Source: CAMFLJ01 sp963702555 (GTDB lineage Bacteria; Actinomycetota; Acidimicrobiia; Acidimicrobiales; Acidimicrobilacustridaceae). From it: a stretch of 64,000 nt of DNA. The position numbers and the translations under genes were made by a program. Below, piece after piece: positions 43,655 to 52,455 of the stretch. Every line of letters starts with the position of its first letter. Positions within the stretch are counted from its first letter, which is position 1. Below the pieces are notes generated by a model. It searched no databases and was not told the origin of the DNA. It saw only the letters and a program-made list of their open reading frames with translations. The stretch is taken from NCBI GenBank assembly GCA_963702555.1, contig CAVPCW010000013.1, positions 372,001 to 436,000 of the forward strand, written 5' to 3'.

Positions 43655-44464
43655 ATGGTGGCGCCCGTGGAAGAGCCCTCCCTGTACATCCCCGACGGCG
43701 ACGGCTTCGTCGGCACGCACCTGATCCAGGGCGGGTGGAACCCCGACGAGGCCAACGGGGCCATGGTCCTCGCGCTCCTCGGGCACTGCCTGGAGGACGT
43801 GCCCTCCCTGGTGCCGATGACCATCAGCCGGCTCACCGCCGACCTGATGCGGCCGGTCCCCCTCGGGAAGCGGCTGCAGGTCTCGTCGTCGATCGTGCGC
43901 GAGGGCAAGAAGATCCAGGTCGTCGAGATGCTCCTCACCGTCGACGACGTGGTGCACGTGCGGGCCTCGGTCCTGCGCCTCCGCGAGGCCGACCTCTCCG
44001 ACGCCGACGTGCCGCCGAGCACCAGCGACGCCCGCCCCGCCGACGCCCTGACCCCGCTGGCCGAGTCCCGTCCGGTCGGCGAGGGCGTCCCGGTGCTCCC
44101 CGGCTTCATGCACGCCGTCGACATGCGCCGCCCGTGGATCATCGGCGGAACCGGCCAGGGCACCTGGCTGCGCCTGGTGGCCCCGGTGGTCGCCGGTGAG
44201 CCCATCCGGGCGACCAGCCGCCTCGTGGTGGGCTTCGACTTCGCCAACCTGATCGGTGTGGAGGGCCACCCGGGCGAGGTCACCATGATCAACCCCGACG
44301 TGACCGGCCACGTGCTGCGCCCACCGGTCGGCGAGTGGGTCGGCATCTCCGGCGAGACCCGCTTCAACCCGGCGATGGGCCGCGGCCTCTCGTGGGCCAG
44401 CCTCAGCGATGACGACGGCGTGTTCGCCGTGGTGTCGATCTCCCAGCTGATCCAGACCCGCTGA
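43655..44464 (+). CDS. Double-hotdog acyl-CoA thioesterase-like protein
   Basis: A 269-residue TesB-like protein with two hotdog halves. The first contains QGGWNPDEANGAMVLALLGH and PMTISRLTADLMRPVPLGKR. The second contains FANLIGVEGHPGEVTMINPD and WVGISGETRF. Family members hydrolyse acyl-CoA thioesters in the cytoplasm. It opens the rightward gene series of the catabolic region. The start is ATG at 43655, with a slightly later alternative not excluded. Confidence 0.82.
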   Translation: MVAPVEEPSLYIPDGDGFVGTHLIQGGWNPDEANGAMVLALLGHCLEDVPSLVPMTISRLTADLMRPVPLGKRLQVSSSIVREGKKIQVVEMLLTVDDVVHVRASVLRLREADLSDADVPPSTSDARPADALTPLAESRPVGEGVPVLPGFMHAVDMRRPWIIGGTGQGTWLRLVAPVVAGEPIRATSRLVVGFDFANLIGVEGHPGEVTMINPDVTGHVLRPPVGEWVGISGETRFNPAMGRGLSWASLSDDDGVFAVVSISQLIQTR

Positions 44465-44501
44465 ACCACCTGTCGAGAGCGTCGGCCACCACTTCCCGAT
44501 T

Positions 44502-44531
44502 CTGACGTCGAGTTCGGAAAGCCTCTAACGT
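44502..44531 (+). promoter_or_regulatory. Candidate promoter of the first APH-like kinase
   Basis: CTGACG (44502-44507), 18 bases and TAACGT (44526-44531), ending 7 bases before the ATG as for a leaderless transcript. The surrounding GACGTCGAG is shared with the palindrome at 48247. Confidence 0.4.
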
Positions 44532-44538
44532 GAGCGCC

Positions 44539-45603
44539 ATGTCGATTCCCGTCGAGGTCGAAGAGCTCACCGCTGACTGGTTCACCCAGATCGTGCAGTC
44601 CCGTGCCCCCGGTGCCGCGGTCGAGGCTGTCGAGGTGATCGACACCAGCTCGGGCACCACCGGCCGCGCCCGCGTCGGTCTCACCTCGACCGACGAGCGC
44701 ATCCCCGCCACGGTCTTCGTGAAGCTCCCGCCGTTCACCCCCGACCGCCGGGCGATGGTGAACATGACCGGCATGGGCGTGTCCGAGGCCCGCTTCTACG
44801 AGGACGTCGCCCCCTGGCTGCCCGTGCGCACACCGTCGTTGTGGCACGCCGCCCACGACCTCGAGGCCGACGGTTACATCATGGTGTTCGACGACCTCTC
44901 GGCGGTCGGGGCCACCCAACCCACCCAGGAGGAGGCCGACGCCCTCGACTTCGCCTCGCAGGTGATGGAGGCCTTCGCCCGTTTCCACGCGGCGATGAAC
45001 GGCAGCGACCGGGTCGGCCCGGGCGGCGACCTCCAGTGGATCGGCGAGCGCACCCACAACTACGGCTCCCCCGAGGGCGACGCCATCCTGCGCATGGGCA
45101 TCCAGGCCTTCGGCGACGAGATGCCTCCCGTGTTCCACGAGATGGCCGACGCGTACTTCTCTCACGGGCTCGAGCTCAACGCGGTGCTCTTCGAGGGCAC
45201 CCAGACGCTGATCCACGGCGACTGCCACATCGGCAACATGCTGCGCGACGCCGACGGGCCGATCCTGCTCGACTGGGCGATGGTCGGTGCGGGCCCCGGC
45301 CTGCGCGACGTCGCCTACTTCATCGGCAACTCGATCCCCCACGAGGTGCGCCAGCACCACGAGCAGGACCTGCTGCGCACCTACCTCGCCGCCCTCGCCG
45401 CCAACGGCGTCGAGATGGCATGGGACGAGGCGTGGGACACCTACCGCCTCCAGATCATCACCGGCTGGATCGCCGCCTCGATGACCGCTTCGATGGGCGA
45501 CACCCTCCAGCCCCTCGAGATCGGAATGCGTGCCACCGAGCGCTCCAACCAGGCGCTCGAGGAGCTCGAGGTCCTGCCCCTGCTTCGCCAAAAGCTCGGC
45601 TGA
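44539..45603 (+). CDS. APH/choline-kinase-like phosphotransferase (paralogue A)
   Basis: A 354-residue kinase-like protein. The N-lobe includes TVFVKLPPF (ATP lysine). The catalytic loop reads LIHGDCHIGNMLRD (Brenner-type HGDxxxxN) and the metal loop ILLDWAMVG. The C-terminal part has GWIAASMTASMGD. It belongs to the ecdysteroid-kinase/ACAD10-like branch that phosphorylates small hydroxylated lipids or alcohols rather than antibiotics. A close paralogue at 52456-53535 on the other strand shares roughly three quarters of residues by eye. The start is the ATG at 44539; GTG at 44530 is in frame. Confidence 0.85.
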   Translation: MSIPVEVEELTADWFTQIVQSRAPGAAVEAVEVIDTSSGTTGRARVGLTSTDERIPATVFVKLPPFTPDRRAMVNMTGMGVSEARFYEDVAPWLPVRTPSLWHAAHDLEADGYIMVFDDLSAVGATQPTQEEADALDFASQVMEAFARFHAAMNGSDRVGPGGDLQWIGERTHNYGSPEGDAILRMGIQAFGDEMPPVFHEMADAYFSHGLELNAVLFEGTQTLIHGDCHIGNMLRDADGPILLDWAMVGAGPGLRDVAYFIGNSIPHEVRQHHEQDLLRTYLAALAANGVEMAWDEAWDTYRLQIITGWIAASMTASMGDTLQPLEIGMRATERSNQALEELEVLPLLRQKLG

Positions 45604-45639
45604 CATCCATGCCGACCCACGACACCACGGCCCCCGGGA

Positions 45640-47358
45640 GTGCACGGGCCGTGCCGATGGCCCCCACGCGGCCGCGGGGCCACGCGCTCCTCGTGGCTCA
45701 CGTCCACCGGTCCTGCGGCGGCCATCATGGCCGGACTCGCCGTTGCCCTCGTTTCGTGCTCGTCCGGTGGCGACGTGGCGCCGCCCGACACCACCTCATC
45801 GGCGTCGGCCGTGGCCTGGGCATCGTTCGGGTTCGACGTGGCCCAGAGCCGCTTCAACCCGGACGAGAACGAGATCACCGCAGCAACTGCGGGCTCGTTG
45901 GCTCCGGTCTGGTCGGCCGACGGCCTGGCGGGGATGAGCAGCACACCGTCGGTGGTCGACGGGGTCGTGTACGTCGGCGACTGGAGCGGCAGGGTGCTGG
46001 CCCTCGACGCCACCGACGGCCATCAGGTCTGGACCGCTGATCTCGGCCAGGCCATCACCAGCTCGGTGACGATCGACGGTGACGCCGTCTACGCGTCGTC
46101 GAACAGCACGCTGTCGCGCCTCGACCGTGCCACCGGGGCGTTGATGTGGGTCCAGAGCACCTCGGACCATCCCGACGCGCAATCACCCGGGTCGCCGCTC
46201 GTCGTCGACGACATGGTCGTCCAGGGCGTGGCCAGCCTGGAGATCGCCAAGCCCACCACCGACTACACCTTCGTCGGCTCGATCGCGGCCTTCGACGCCG
46301 CGACCGGCACACCGCTGTGGCGCCTGGCCACCACCACCGGCGACGCGGCCGCCGGCAACGGCGTGGGCGTGTGGTCGACGCCCACCTACGACTCCGGGCG
46401 CGGCTTGATCTACGTCGGGACCGGCCAGACCTACGAGCCCCCCAACGCCCCGCTGTCGGACAGCCTGCTCGCCATCCGGGCCACGACTGGTGAGCTCGTC
46501 TGGTCACGACAGTTCACCGCTCCGGACGTCTACCCGAAGTCCGAGGGCGGGCTCGACGCCGATGTCGGGACCGGCCCGAACCAGTGGACCGCCAACGGGG
46601 TCGACCTCGTCGGCGCCGGCGACAAGGCCGGGAGCTACCACGCCCTCGACCGGGACACAGGGGAGGTCGTCTGGGAAACCAAGCTGACGCCCGGCTCGAA
46701 CCTGGGCGGGGTGCAGGGAACAGCGGCCCTGGGCGAGGGCTCGATCTTCGTGGTCTCCAACATCGGGAACCCGGCCAACAACTCCCCGACCAACGCCTCC
46801 ACCCTCTTCGCCCTGGACACCTCGACGGGCACACCTCGGTGGAAGGCCGACATCGACGCCGCCGTGTACGCGGCGGTGACAGCGGTGCCCGGTGTGGTCC
46901 TGGTCGGGACCACCGCGAACGAGCTGCTGGCCTTCTCCACCGACGACGGGTCCCCCATCTGGGAGATGACGACGCCGGCAGCGGTCGGTGCCGGTGCCTC
47001 GGTCGTCGACGGCACCGTCTACTGGGGGTACGGCTTCGTGCTCATCGGGGCGCCGGGCAACGACGGCGGGGTGATCGCCCTCCGACCATCCGCCGCCGGT
47101 GCGACCACCACCACCGAGGCCGCCCAGCGCTCGACCGGGGCACAGATCTTCCGCACCAGCTGCGCCTCGTGCCACGGCATCGACGGACGGGGAGGGACCG
47201 GACCGAACCTCATCGGGATCGCAGACCGACTCACCGTCGAGGAGCACAGGGCCACCGTCGAAGCCGGCCGCAACCAGATGCCCGCGTTCGGGAACGCTCT
47301 CACGGACGCCGAGATCGACGCAGTGGTCGACTTCGAGCGCAACGGTCTCGACCAGTGA
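45640..47358 (+). CDS. PQQ-type beta-propeller lipoprotein with C-terminal cytochrome c
   Basis: About 572 residues. Signal-like VALVSCSSGGD provides a lipobox Cys. The propeller blades show PQQ-repeat motifs (VDGVVYVGDWSGRVLALDAT, VWSTPTYDSGRGLIYVGTGQ, NASTLFALDTSTGTPRWKAD). The C-terminus is a c-type cytochrome with CASCH (Cys508, Cys511, His512) and axial Met547 in NQMPAFG. This is a small quinohemoprotein dehydrogenase plan, anchored outside the cytoplasmic membrane and oxidising alcohols or sugars. The N-terminal 30 residues are unusual, and the start may be misplaced by an indel. No PQQ synthesis genes are in the window. Confidence 0.8.
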   Translation: MHGPCRWPPRGRGATRSSWLTSTGPAAAIMAGLAVALVSCSSGGDVAPPDTTSSASAVAWASFGFDVAQSRFNPDENEITAATAGSLAPVWSADGLAGMSSTPSVVDGVVYVGDWSGRVLALDATDGHQVWTADLGQAITSSVTIDGDAVYASSNSTLSRLDRATGALMWVQSTSDHPDAQSPGSPLVVDDMVVQGVASLEIAKPTTDYTFVGSIAAFDAATGTPLWRLATTTGDAAAGNGVGVWSTPTYDSGRGLIYVGTGQTYEPPNAPLSDSLLAIRATTGELVWSRQFTAPDVYPKSEGGLDADVGTGPNQWTANGVDLVGAGDKAGSYHALDRDTGEVVWETKLTPGSNLGGVQGTAALGEGSIFVVSNIGNPANNSPTNASTLFALDTSTGTPRWKADIDAAVYAAVTAVPGVVLVGTTANELLAFSTDDGSPIWEMTTPAAVGAGASVVDGTVYWGYGFVLIGAPGNDGGVIALRPSAAGATTTTEAAQRSTGAQIFRTSCASCHGIDGRGGTGPNLIGIADRLTVEEHRATVEAGRNQMPAFGNALTDAEIDAVVDFERNGLDQ

Positions 47359-47393
47359 CCGGCACAGATCCATCCGAATCGAAGGAGCAGACG

Positions 47394-48233
47394 TTGACGA
47401 CGGTCTCGGTCATCACCGGTGGAGCCGGGGGCATGGGCCTCGCCACCGCGAAGATCATCGGGCGGGAGCACACCGTGCTCATCTGCGACATCGTCCAGGA
47501 GCGGCTCGACAGGGCGGCCGAAGAGCTACGCGGCCTGGGCATCGACTGCGAGACGGCGACCTGCGACGTCACCGACCGGGCGGCGGTCGAGGCGGTGGCA
47601 GAACGCGCCGGCGAGATGGGCACTGTCGTGTCGGTCGTGCACACCGCCGGGTTGAGCCCGCAGATGGGTGACGTCGCCAAGATCATCGAGGTCAACGCCA
47701 TCGGCACGGTCAACGTGAACCAGGCGTTCGTGCCGCTCGCCCACGAGGGCTTCAGCATCGTGAACGTGGCGTCGACCGCGGGCCACGGCTCGCCCCCGCT
47801 GGTCTCCACGCGGGCCTACGGCCTCGCGGCCGCCGATCCCGACCGCTTCCTCGAGAAGGCGGTCGCCCGGTGCAACCTCCTCCCCCGCAAGCTCCGGCGG
47901 GGACTGGCCTATGCCGTCAGCAAGAACTTCGTGATCTGGTGGTCGAAGCAGCTGGCGACCCCCCTCGGCGAGAAGGGTGCCCGTGTCGTGTCGGTGTCTC
48001 CCGGCTCGTTCGACACCGAGATGGGTCGGCTCGAGAAGAGCCATGGGGCAGGGGTGCTCGCAGAACACTCCGCGCTGCAGCGCTTCGGGAAGGTGGAGGA
48101 GATCGCCGAGGTGCTCGCCTTCTGCGCCAGCGACAAGCCTGGCTACCTCACCGGGACCGACCTGCTGGTCAACGGGGGCCCGGGTCGAAAGATGACCGCC
48201 AAGGAGTCGCTGGACACGCTGCGGAGCCTCTGA
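47394..48233 (+). CDS. Short-chain dehydrogenase/reductase, TTG start
   Basis: A 279-residue SDR: TTVSVITGGAGGMGLATAKI cofactor loop, HTAGLSPQMGD, IVNVASTAGHG and the catalytic pair in GLAYAVSKNFVIWW. The start is decided by AAGGAG seven bases before TTG at 47394, which places the Rossmann strand at residue 4 as usual. GTG at 47355 overlapping the previous stop is the alternative. A longer segment than usual separates Ser and Tyr (RAYGLAAADPDRFLEKAVAR). It probably works with the adjacent quinohemoprotein on a hydroxy compound. Confidence 0.85.
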   Translation: MTTVSVITGGAGGMGLATAKIIGREHTVLICDIVQERLDRAAEELRGLGIDCETATCDVTDRAAVEAVAERAGEMGTVVSVVHTAGLSPQMGDVAKIIEVNAIGTVNVNQAFVPLAHEGFSIVNVASTAGHGSPPLVSTRAYGLAAADPDRFLEKAVARCNLLPRKLRRGLAYAVSKNFVIWWSKQLATPLGEKGARVVSVSPGSFDTEMGRLEKSHGAGVLAEHSALQRFGKVEEIAEVLAFCASDKPGYLTGTDLLVNGGPGRKMTAKESLDTLRSL

Positions 48234-48246
48234 GGGCACAAAATCG

Positions 48247-48262
48247 ATCTCGACGTCGAGAT
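48247..48262. promoter_or_regulatory. Perfect 16-base palindrome, operator candidate
   Basis: ATCTCGACGTCGAGAT is fully self-complementary and touches the -35 box of the promoter that follows. A partial relative (GACGTCGAG) lies at 44504 before the first kinase gene. Confidence 0.5.
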
Positions 48263-48290
48263 TGAGACCTTATCGACGTTCAAGTAGCGT
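48262..48290 (+). promoter_or_regulatory. Promoter of the 48.3-kb lipocalin-like gene
   Basis: TTGAGA (48262-48267), exactly 17 bases, TAGCGT (48285-48290). The start codon is at 48331 with GAGGGGGA between. Confidence 0.5.
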
Positions 48291-48330
48291 GCGCAGGCGG
48301 CCGGGTGGCGGTCGACGAGGGGGACACACG

Positions 48331-49365
48331 ATGCCGTACAGCGCCCAGGACGAGCAGTTCAACCATCAGCTCCCTCGCCCGTTCGACGAGGTCGACGACT
48401 CCCATCCGAGCTGGTCTGACCGCTGCTACTTCAACCTGCACTCCCCCGACGACGAGATGCTCATCGTGTCGGGCTGGGGCAACAACCCGAACAAGCAGCT
48501 CGCCCTCGGCTACGCCAAGGTCGCCCTGGCCGACGGTCGCCACTGGGACCTCGACGTCTTCCGCCCGTGCACCGACGACCGCAACAACATCTCCGCCGGG
48601 CCGGCCCGCTGGACCTGCATCGAGCCGCTCGAGCGGTGGCTGCTCGAGCTCGGCCCCAACGAGTCCGGCATCGAGTGGGAGCTCCACTACCAGTCGGTCG
48701 CCCCGCTGTGGGAGCTCCTGCCGATCAAGACCCGCAAGAACGGCGCCGTCCTCACCGACTTCACCCACATCAAGCAGCCGGCCACCTACACAGGCTGGGT
48801 GAAGATCGAGGGCGAGACCATCTCGGTCGACGGCTTCTCCGGTGGGCGCGACCGCACCTTCGGCGTGCGCGACGCCCACAACATCGACTTCTGGATCTGG
48901 TTCGAGGCCGTCTTCGAGGACCGGGCCATCGAGGCCTGGGTCATCGAGTCGGCCGACGGCACCGTCCTCTACGTCGACGGGGGCTACACGTTCAACGACG
49001 GCCGCCAGTCGAAGCGCTTCATCAAGTTCGAGCACGACATCGCCTTCGACGGCGACAGGAAGCGGCCCACCCACGCCGACCTGACGTTCGTCGACGAGGA
49101 CGGCGAGACGTTCCACCTCAAGGCGGAGGCCCGGCACCTCGCCACCACCGCCTACTACGGCGCCGGGATGAAGCGACGCAAGAGCGGCGACGGCCATTCC
49201 GCCTTCGTCTGGAACGAGAACGACGCCGCCGACCTGGCCGAGGTCGAGGCCAACGCCGTCTCGCTCGACCAGCTCATGGCGTTCGAGGTCAACGGGATGA
49301 AGGGCCACGGCATCTTCGAGCTCTTCGCCTGGGGTGACCACTACCCCCGCTATCCCAACTGGTGA
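48331..49365 (+). CDS. AttH/DUF7064-type lipocalin-like protein
   Basis: A 344-residue all-beta protein without signal peptide. Strings such as WTCIEPLERWLLEL, VDGFSGGRDRTFGVRDAHNI and FWIWFEAVFEDRAIEAWVIE recall the tocopherol-cyclase/AttH-like double-lipocalin proteins annotated as DUF7064/7065 in actinobacteria. They are found beside steroid and terpenoid catabolic genes, and their function is unknown. ATG at 48331 follows GAGGGGGA. A second, more distant member is at 56.9 kb. The next gene is an APH-like kinase. Confidence 0.72.
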   Translation: MPYSAQDEQFNHQLPRPFDEVDDSHPSWSDRCYFNLHSPDDEMLIVSGWGNNPNKQLALGYAKVALADGRHWDLDVFRPCTDDRNNISAGPARWTCIEPLERWLLELGPNESGIEWELHYQSVAPLWELLPIKTRKNGAVLTDFTHIKQPATYTGWVKIEGETISVDGFSGGRDRTFGVRDAHNIDFWIWFEAVFEDRAIEAWVIESADGTVLYVDGGYTFNDGRQSKRFIKFEHDIAFDGDRKRPTHADLTFVDEDGETFHLKAEARHLATTAYYGAGMKRRKSGDGHSAFVWNENDAADLAEVEANAVSLDQLMAFEVNGMKGHGIFELFAWGDHYPRYPNW

Positions 49366-49414
49366 TGCGAGCTCGTCGGGCACACGGACCCATCGGGTCG
49401 AAAGGGTGACAGGG

Positions 49415-50515
49415 ATGACCTCCAACGATGACGTGAGCGAACGACTGCGGGTGTGGCTCGGGGAGCAGCTTCCCGAGGCCACCGACGTCCGGGTCGAGGG
49501 GCTCGACAAGGTCGAGTTCGGGCACTCGGCCGAGATCCTCCTGCTCACGGTGGTCTGGACGGCTGACGGCTCCGAGCACCGGGAGGACGTCGTCCTCCGC
49601 ATGCGGCCGCCGAAGCCCGGCCTCATCGAGCCGTACGACATGCAGCGCCAGTTCGCGATCCTGCGCGCGCTCGGCGGCACCGCGGTGCGCTCGCCGAAGG
49701 CGCTGTGGATCGAGCCCACCGGAGAGGTCCTGGGCCGCGAGTTCTTCATCATGGAGCGCCTCGACGGTGAGGTCTACGAGCGCCAGCCCGGCGCCGAGCT
49801 CGAGACGTCGGAGGGCCGGCTGGGGCGCATGTGCGAGAGCTTCATCCAGCAGGTCGTGGCCCTGCACTCGGTCGATGTCGAGGCCGTCGGGCTGGGAAGC
49901 CTCGGTGACGGTCGCGACTTCCTCCGCCGGGAGCTCGACCACTGGACCAACGAGATGAACAGGGTGAAGCGGGGCCCGCTGCCCGCGCTCGAGCGGGTGG
50001 CCGCGGAGCTGAAGGCCCAGATGCCCGAGCAGTCGGACCGCATCACGCTCGTCCACGGCGACGCCAAGCCCGGGAACTTCGCGTTCGTCGGCGACGAGGT
50101 CAATGCCATCTACGACTGGGAGATGGCCGACATCGGCGACCCGCTGTGCGACCTGGGCTACATCGAGCTGCTGTGGCAGATGCCGGTGAGCATCAACAGC
50201 GGGCCGTCCTCACCGACGGTCGACGAGCTCGCCGCCCGCTACGAAGAGCTGTCCGGCATCCCGGTCCACGATCGTGCGTGGTACCGCGCCTTCCAGACCT
50301 TCAAGATCAGCATCATCCAGCTGGTCGGGGCCATGCTGCTCGACGCCGGCTACAGCGACGATCCGCGCTTCGCCATGATGGCCGAGGGCACCCTGCTGAT
50401 GACCCCGATGGCTCTCCATGACCTGGGCGTCGACGAGGAGCTCGATCCCGGGCCGGTCCGGCCACGCGAAGAGCGCCTCATCGAGGTGCTCGGCCAGCCC
50501 TTCTGGACCGAGTAG
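49415..50515 (+). CDS. APH-like phosphotransferase (ACAD10-type kinase domain)
   Basis: A 366-residue kinase. EDVVLRMRPP holds the ATP lysine-type position (Arg here); FFIMERLDGEVYE is the hinge; TLVHGDAKPGNFAFVGDEV and AIYDWEMADIGDPLCDLGY are catalytic and metal loops. This is the ACAD10/FadE-linked branch of the aminoglycoside phosphotransferase fold, known to phosphorylate 4-hydroxy acids or related CoA-pathway intermediates. It belongs to a different branch from the paralogues at 44.5 and 53.5 kb. ATG at 49415 follows AAAGGG. Confidence 0.85.
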   Translation: MTSNDDVSERLRVWLGEQLPEATDVRVEGLDKVEFGHSAEILLLTVVWTADGSEHREDVVLRMRPPKPGLIEPYDMQRQFAILRALGGTAVRSPKALWIEPTGEVLGREFFIMERLDGEVYERQPGAELETSEGRLGRMCESFIQQVVALHSVDVEAVGLGSLGDGRDFLRRELDHWTNEMNRVKRGPLPALERVAAELKAQMPEQSDRITLVHGDAKPGNFAFVGDEVNAIYDWEMADIGDPLCDLGYIELLWQMPVSINSGPSSPTVDELAARYEELSGIPVHDRAWYRAFQTFKISIIQLVGAMLLDAGYSDDPRFAMMAEGTLLMTPMALHDLGVDEELDPGPVRPREERLIEVLGQPFWTE

Positions 50516-50548
50516 GTCTGCGGGCCAGTCGGGCACAGAAGCGACCCG

Positions 50549-51415
50549 CTACTCGTCGAGCTTGAGTACCCGCGCCGCGTTGTCGTGGAGGAACTTGGGC
50601 CACACGTGGTCCTTGAGCTCCACGTAGGTGTCCATGTCGCCCATGATCCGCTCGAGGGTGAGGCCCATCGGGTAGTACCCGGCGTAGATGACCTTGTCGG
50701 CGCCGCGCGAGTTGGCGTAGTCGATGATCGCCTTCGGGTAGTACTTGGGCGCGAACGCACTGGTGCAGTAGTGCAGCCCCGGCCACTTGAGCATGAGCTT
50801 CACGGCCAGGTCCTCCCACGGCTCGCAGCCGTGCCGGGTCACGAAGACCAGCTCGGGGAAGTCGTACATGACCTCGTCGATGTACTCGACCTTCTGGGGC
50901 TCCATGCGCACCCGCGGTCCGGGCACCCCTGCGTTCACCCAGGTGGAGATGCCGAGCTCACAGCACTTCGCGTAGATCGGGTACATCTTCTTGTCGTTGA
51001 TGGCGACCTGCGGGGACAGCCCGCACGGGAAGACGTCGACGGCGCGGATGTCGAACTCCTCCTTGGCCCGCACGATCTGGCGCACGGCCTCCATGCCCTC
51101 GTTCGGGTCGACCGACAGGCTGGCCACGAAGCGATCGGGATGGAGCTTCAGGGCCCGCGCCCCCTGCTCGCCCTTCACACCGATCAGGCCCTTCCCGATG
51201 TTGTAGCGATCCATCTCCCGCAGGGTCACCGCGATCGGGTCCTCGTCGGAGGTGTGCTCCTCGGGGATGTCCTTCACGAACATGTACGCGGCCGGGTGGT
51301 CGAACTCCTTCGACTCCGCGTCCTTCGTCTGCGCGGTGGTCGACGCGTGCATCGCCTTCTTGTCGCGCACCGGGAAGCTGATGAGCGTGTCGATGATCGA
51401 CACGTCCTTGGGCAT
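50549..51415 (-). CDS. Amidohydrolase-2-like protein lacking usual metal ligands
   Basis: A 288-residue TIM-barrel protein of the amidohydrolase-2 group. The N-terminal VSIIDTLISFPV lacks the HxH or ExH pair, and the C-terminal VIYAGYYPMGL lacks the Asp of GSDxP. LVFVTRHGCEPWEDL keeps one His. The overall pattern (LREMDRYNIGKGLIGV, HPDRFVASLSVDPNEGMEAV) is clear. It is probably a non-canonical or metal-free member. It ends a five-gene leftward operon starting with the solute-binding protein. Confidence 0.8.
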   Translation of the reverse strand: MPKDVSIIDTLISFPVRDKKAMHASTTAQTKDAESKEFDHPAAYMFVKDIPEEHTSDEDPIAVTLREMDRYNIGKGLIGVKGEQGARALKLHPDRFVASLSVDPNEGMEAVRQIVRAKEEFDIRAVDVFPCGLSPQVAINDKKMYPIYAKCCELGISTWVNAGVPGPRVRMEPQKVEYIDEVMYDFPELVFVTRHGCEPWEDLAVKLMLKWPGLHYCTSAFAPKYYPKAIIDYANSRGADKVIYAGYYPMGLTLERIMGDMDTYVELKDHVWPKFLHDNAARVLKLDE

Positions 51416-51482
51416 GGTCACGAGCGGACGCTCCTCCAGGGAAGTGGATGCAGGACCGTCGGCTGCCCGCCGATGCGGGAGG

Positions 51483-52439
51483 TCACCGGGGCGGGCACCA
51501 GTGATCGATGAAGCGGCGGACCTCCGCCGCGATCTCCGCGTCCTCCGGCGCCATGCCGAGGAACCCTCCATGGGGGGCAGCCTCCAGCACGTGCAACTCG
51601 GCCTCGACGCCGGCACGGCGCAGGGCGCGGTGCATGCGGACGGTGTTCGACAGGAAGAGGTCGCGGGTGCCGGTCGTGAGGATCGTGGGTGGGAAGCCGG
51701 TGAGGTCGGCGAACAGCGGCGACAGGTAGGGGTGGGCGAGGTCGTGGCCGGCGGCGTAGAGCTCGTTGACCGGCATGAGCCGCCCGAGGATCGAGTCGAT
51801 GCCGAGGTTGGTGGAGAACGAGTCGCCGGACTCGGTGAGGTCGACCTCGGGCGTCGCCAGGACGACTGCCGCCGGGAGCGGCAGCCCCTCGTCCCTCGCC
51901 CGCACGACAAGGGCGGCCGCGAGGTTGCCACCGGCCGAGCCCCCGGCGACGACGATTCGATCGGCCGGGGTCTCCTCGAGGAGGGCCTGATACGCCCGCA
52001 CGCAGTCGTCGAGCGGCGTCGGATAGGGGTGGTCGGGGGGCATCCGGTAGTCGACGCCCCACGTCGGCAGTCCGACGCGAGCCGCGGCGACGGCGGTCAT
52101 GGCGGCGCAGGCCTCGCCCCCCTGGAGGATGAGTGCCCCGCCATGGAACTCGAGGACGACCCGATCGTCCTCGACCCCGTCAGGAGTGACGACGTAGGTG
52201 ACGGCGTCGCCGATCTCACGTCGCTCCCGCGTCGCGGGGATGGCGGCGGCCTGGTCGGCCAGCATCGCGGTGACGACCTCGTCCTGAGCCGAGACCATCG
52301 CGCGCCACGCCTCCACGTCACCGATCGGTGGGTACTCGGTCGACGGGCTGAGGAGCCCCATCGCCAGCACGGCCTGAGCCTCAGGGCTGATCGAAGCGGG
52401 AACCGGGATCTGGCGGGCGGGAACGGAGAGTTCGCTCAT
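51483..52439 (-). CDS. Alpha/beta hydrolase (hormone-sensitive-lipase family)
   Basis: A 318-residue esterase: oxyanion motif LEFHGGALILQGG, nucleophile elbow VVAGGSAGGNLAAAL, Asp in LTTGTRDLFLSN and His in EAAPHGGFLGM. HSL-type enzymes cleave short-chain or lactone esters, which would suit the products of Baeyer-Villiger monooxygenases elsewhere in the window. It is 16 bases after the kinase gene in the same operon. There is no signal peptide. Confidence 0.9.
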   Translation of the reverse strand: MSELSVPARQIPVPASISPEAQAVLAMGLLSPSTEYPPIGDVEAWRAMVSAQDEVVTAMLADQAAAIPATRERREIGDAVTYVVTPDGVEDDRVVLEFHGGALILQGGEACAAMTAVAAARVGLPTWGVDYRMPPDHPYPTPLDDCVRAYQALLEETPADRIVVAGGSAGGNLAAALVVRARDEGLPLPAAVVLATPEVDLTESGDSFSTNLGIDSILGRLMPVNELYAAGHDLAHPYLSPLFADLTGFPPTILTTGTRDLFLSNTVRMHRALRRAGVEAELHVLEAAPHGGFLGMAPEDAEIAAEVRRFIDHWCPPR

Positions 52440-52455
52440 GGGACGAAAGCTTCGC

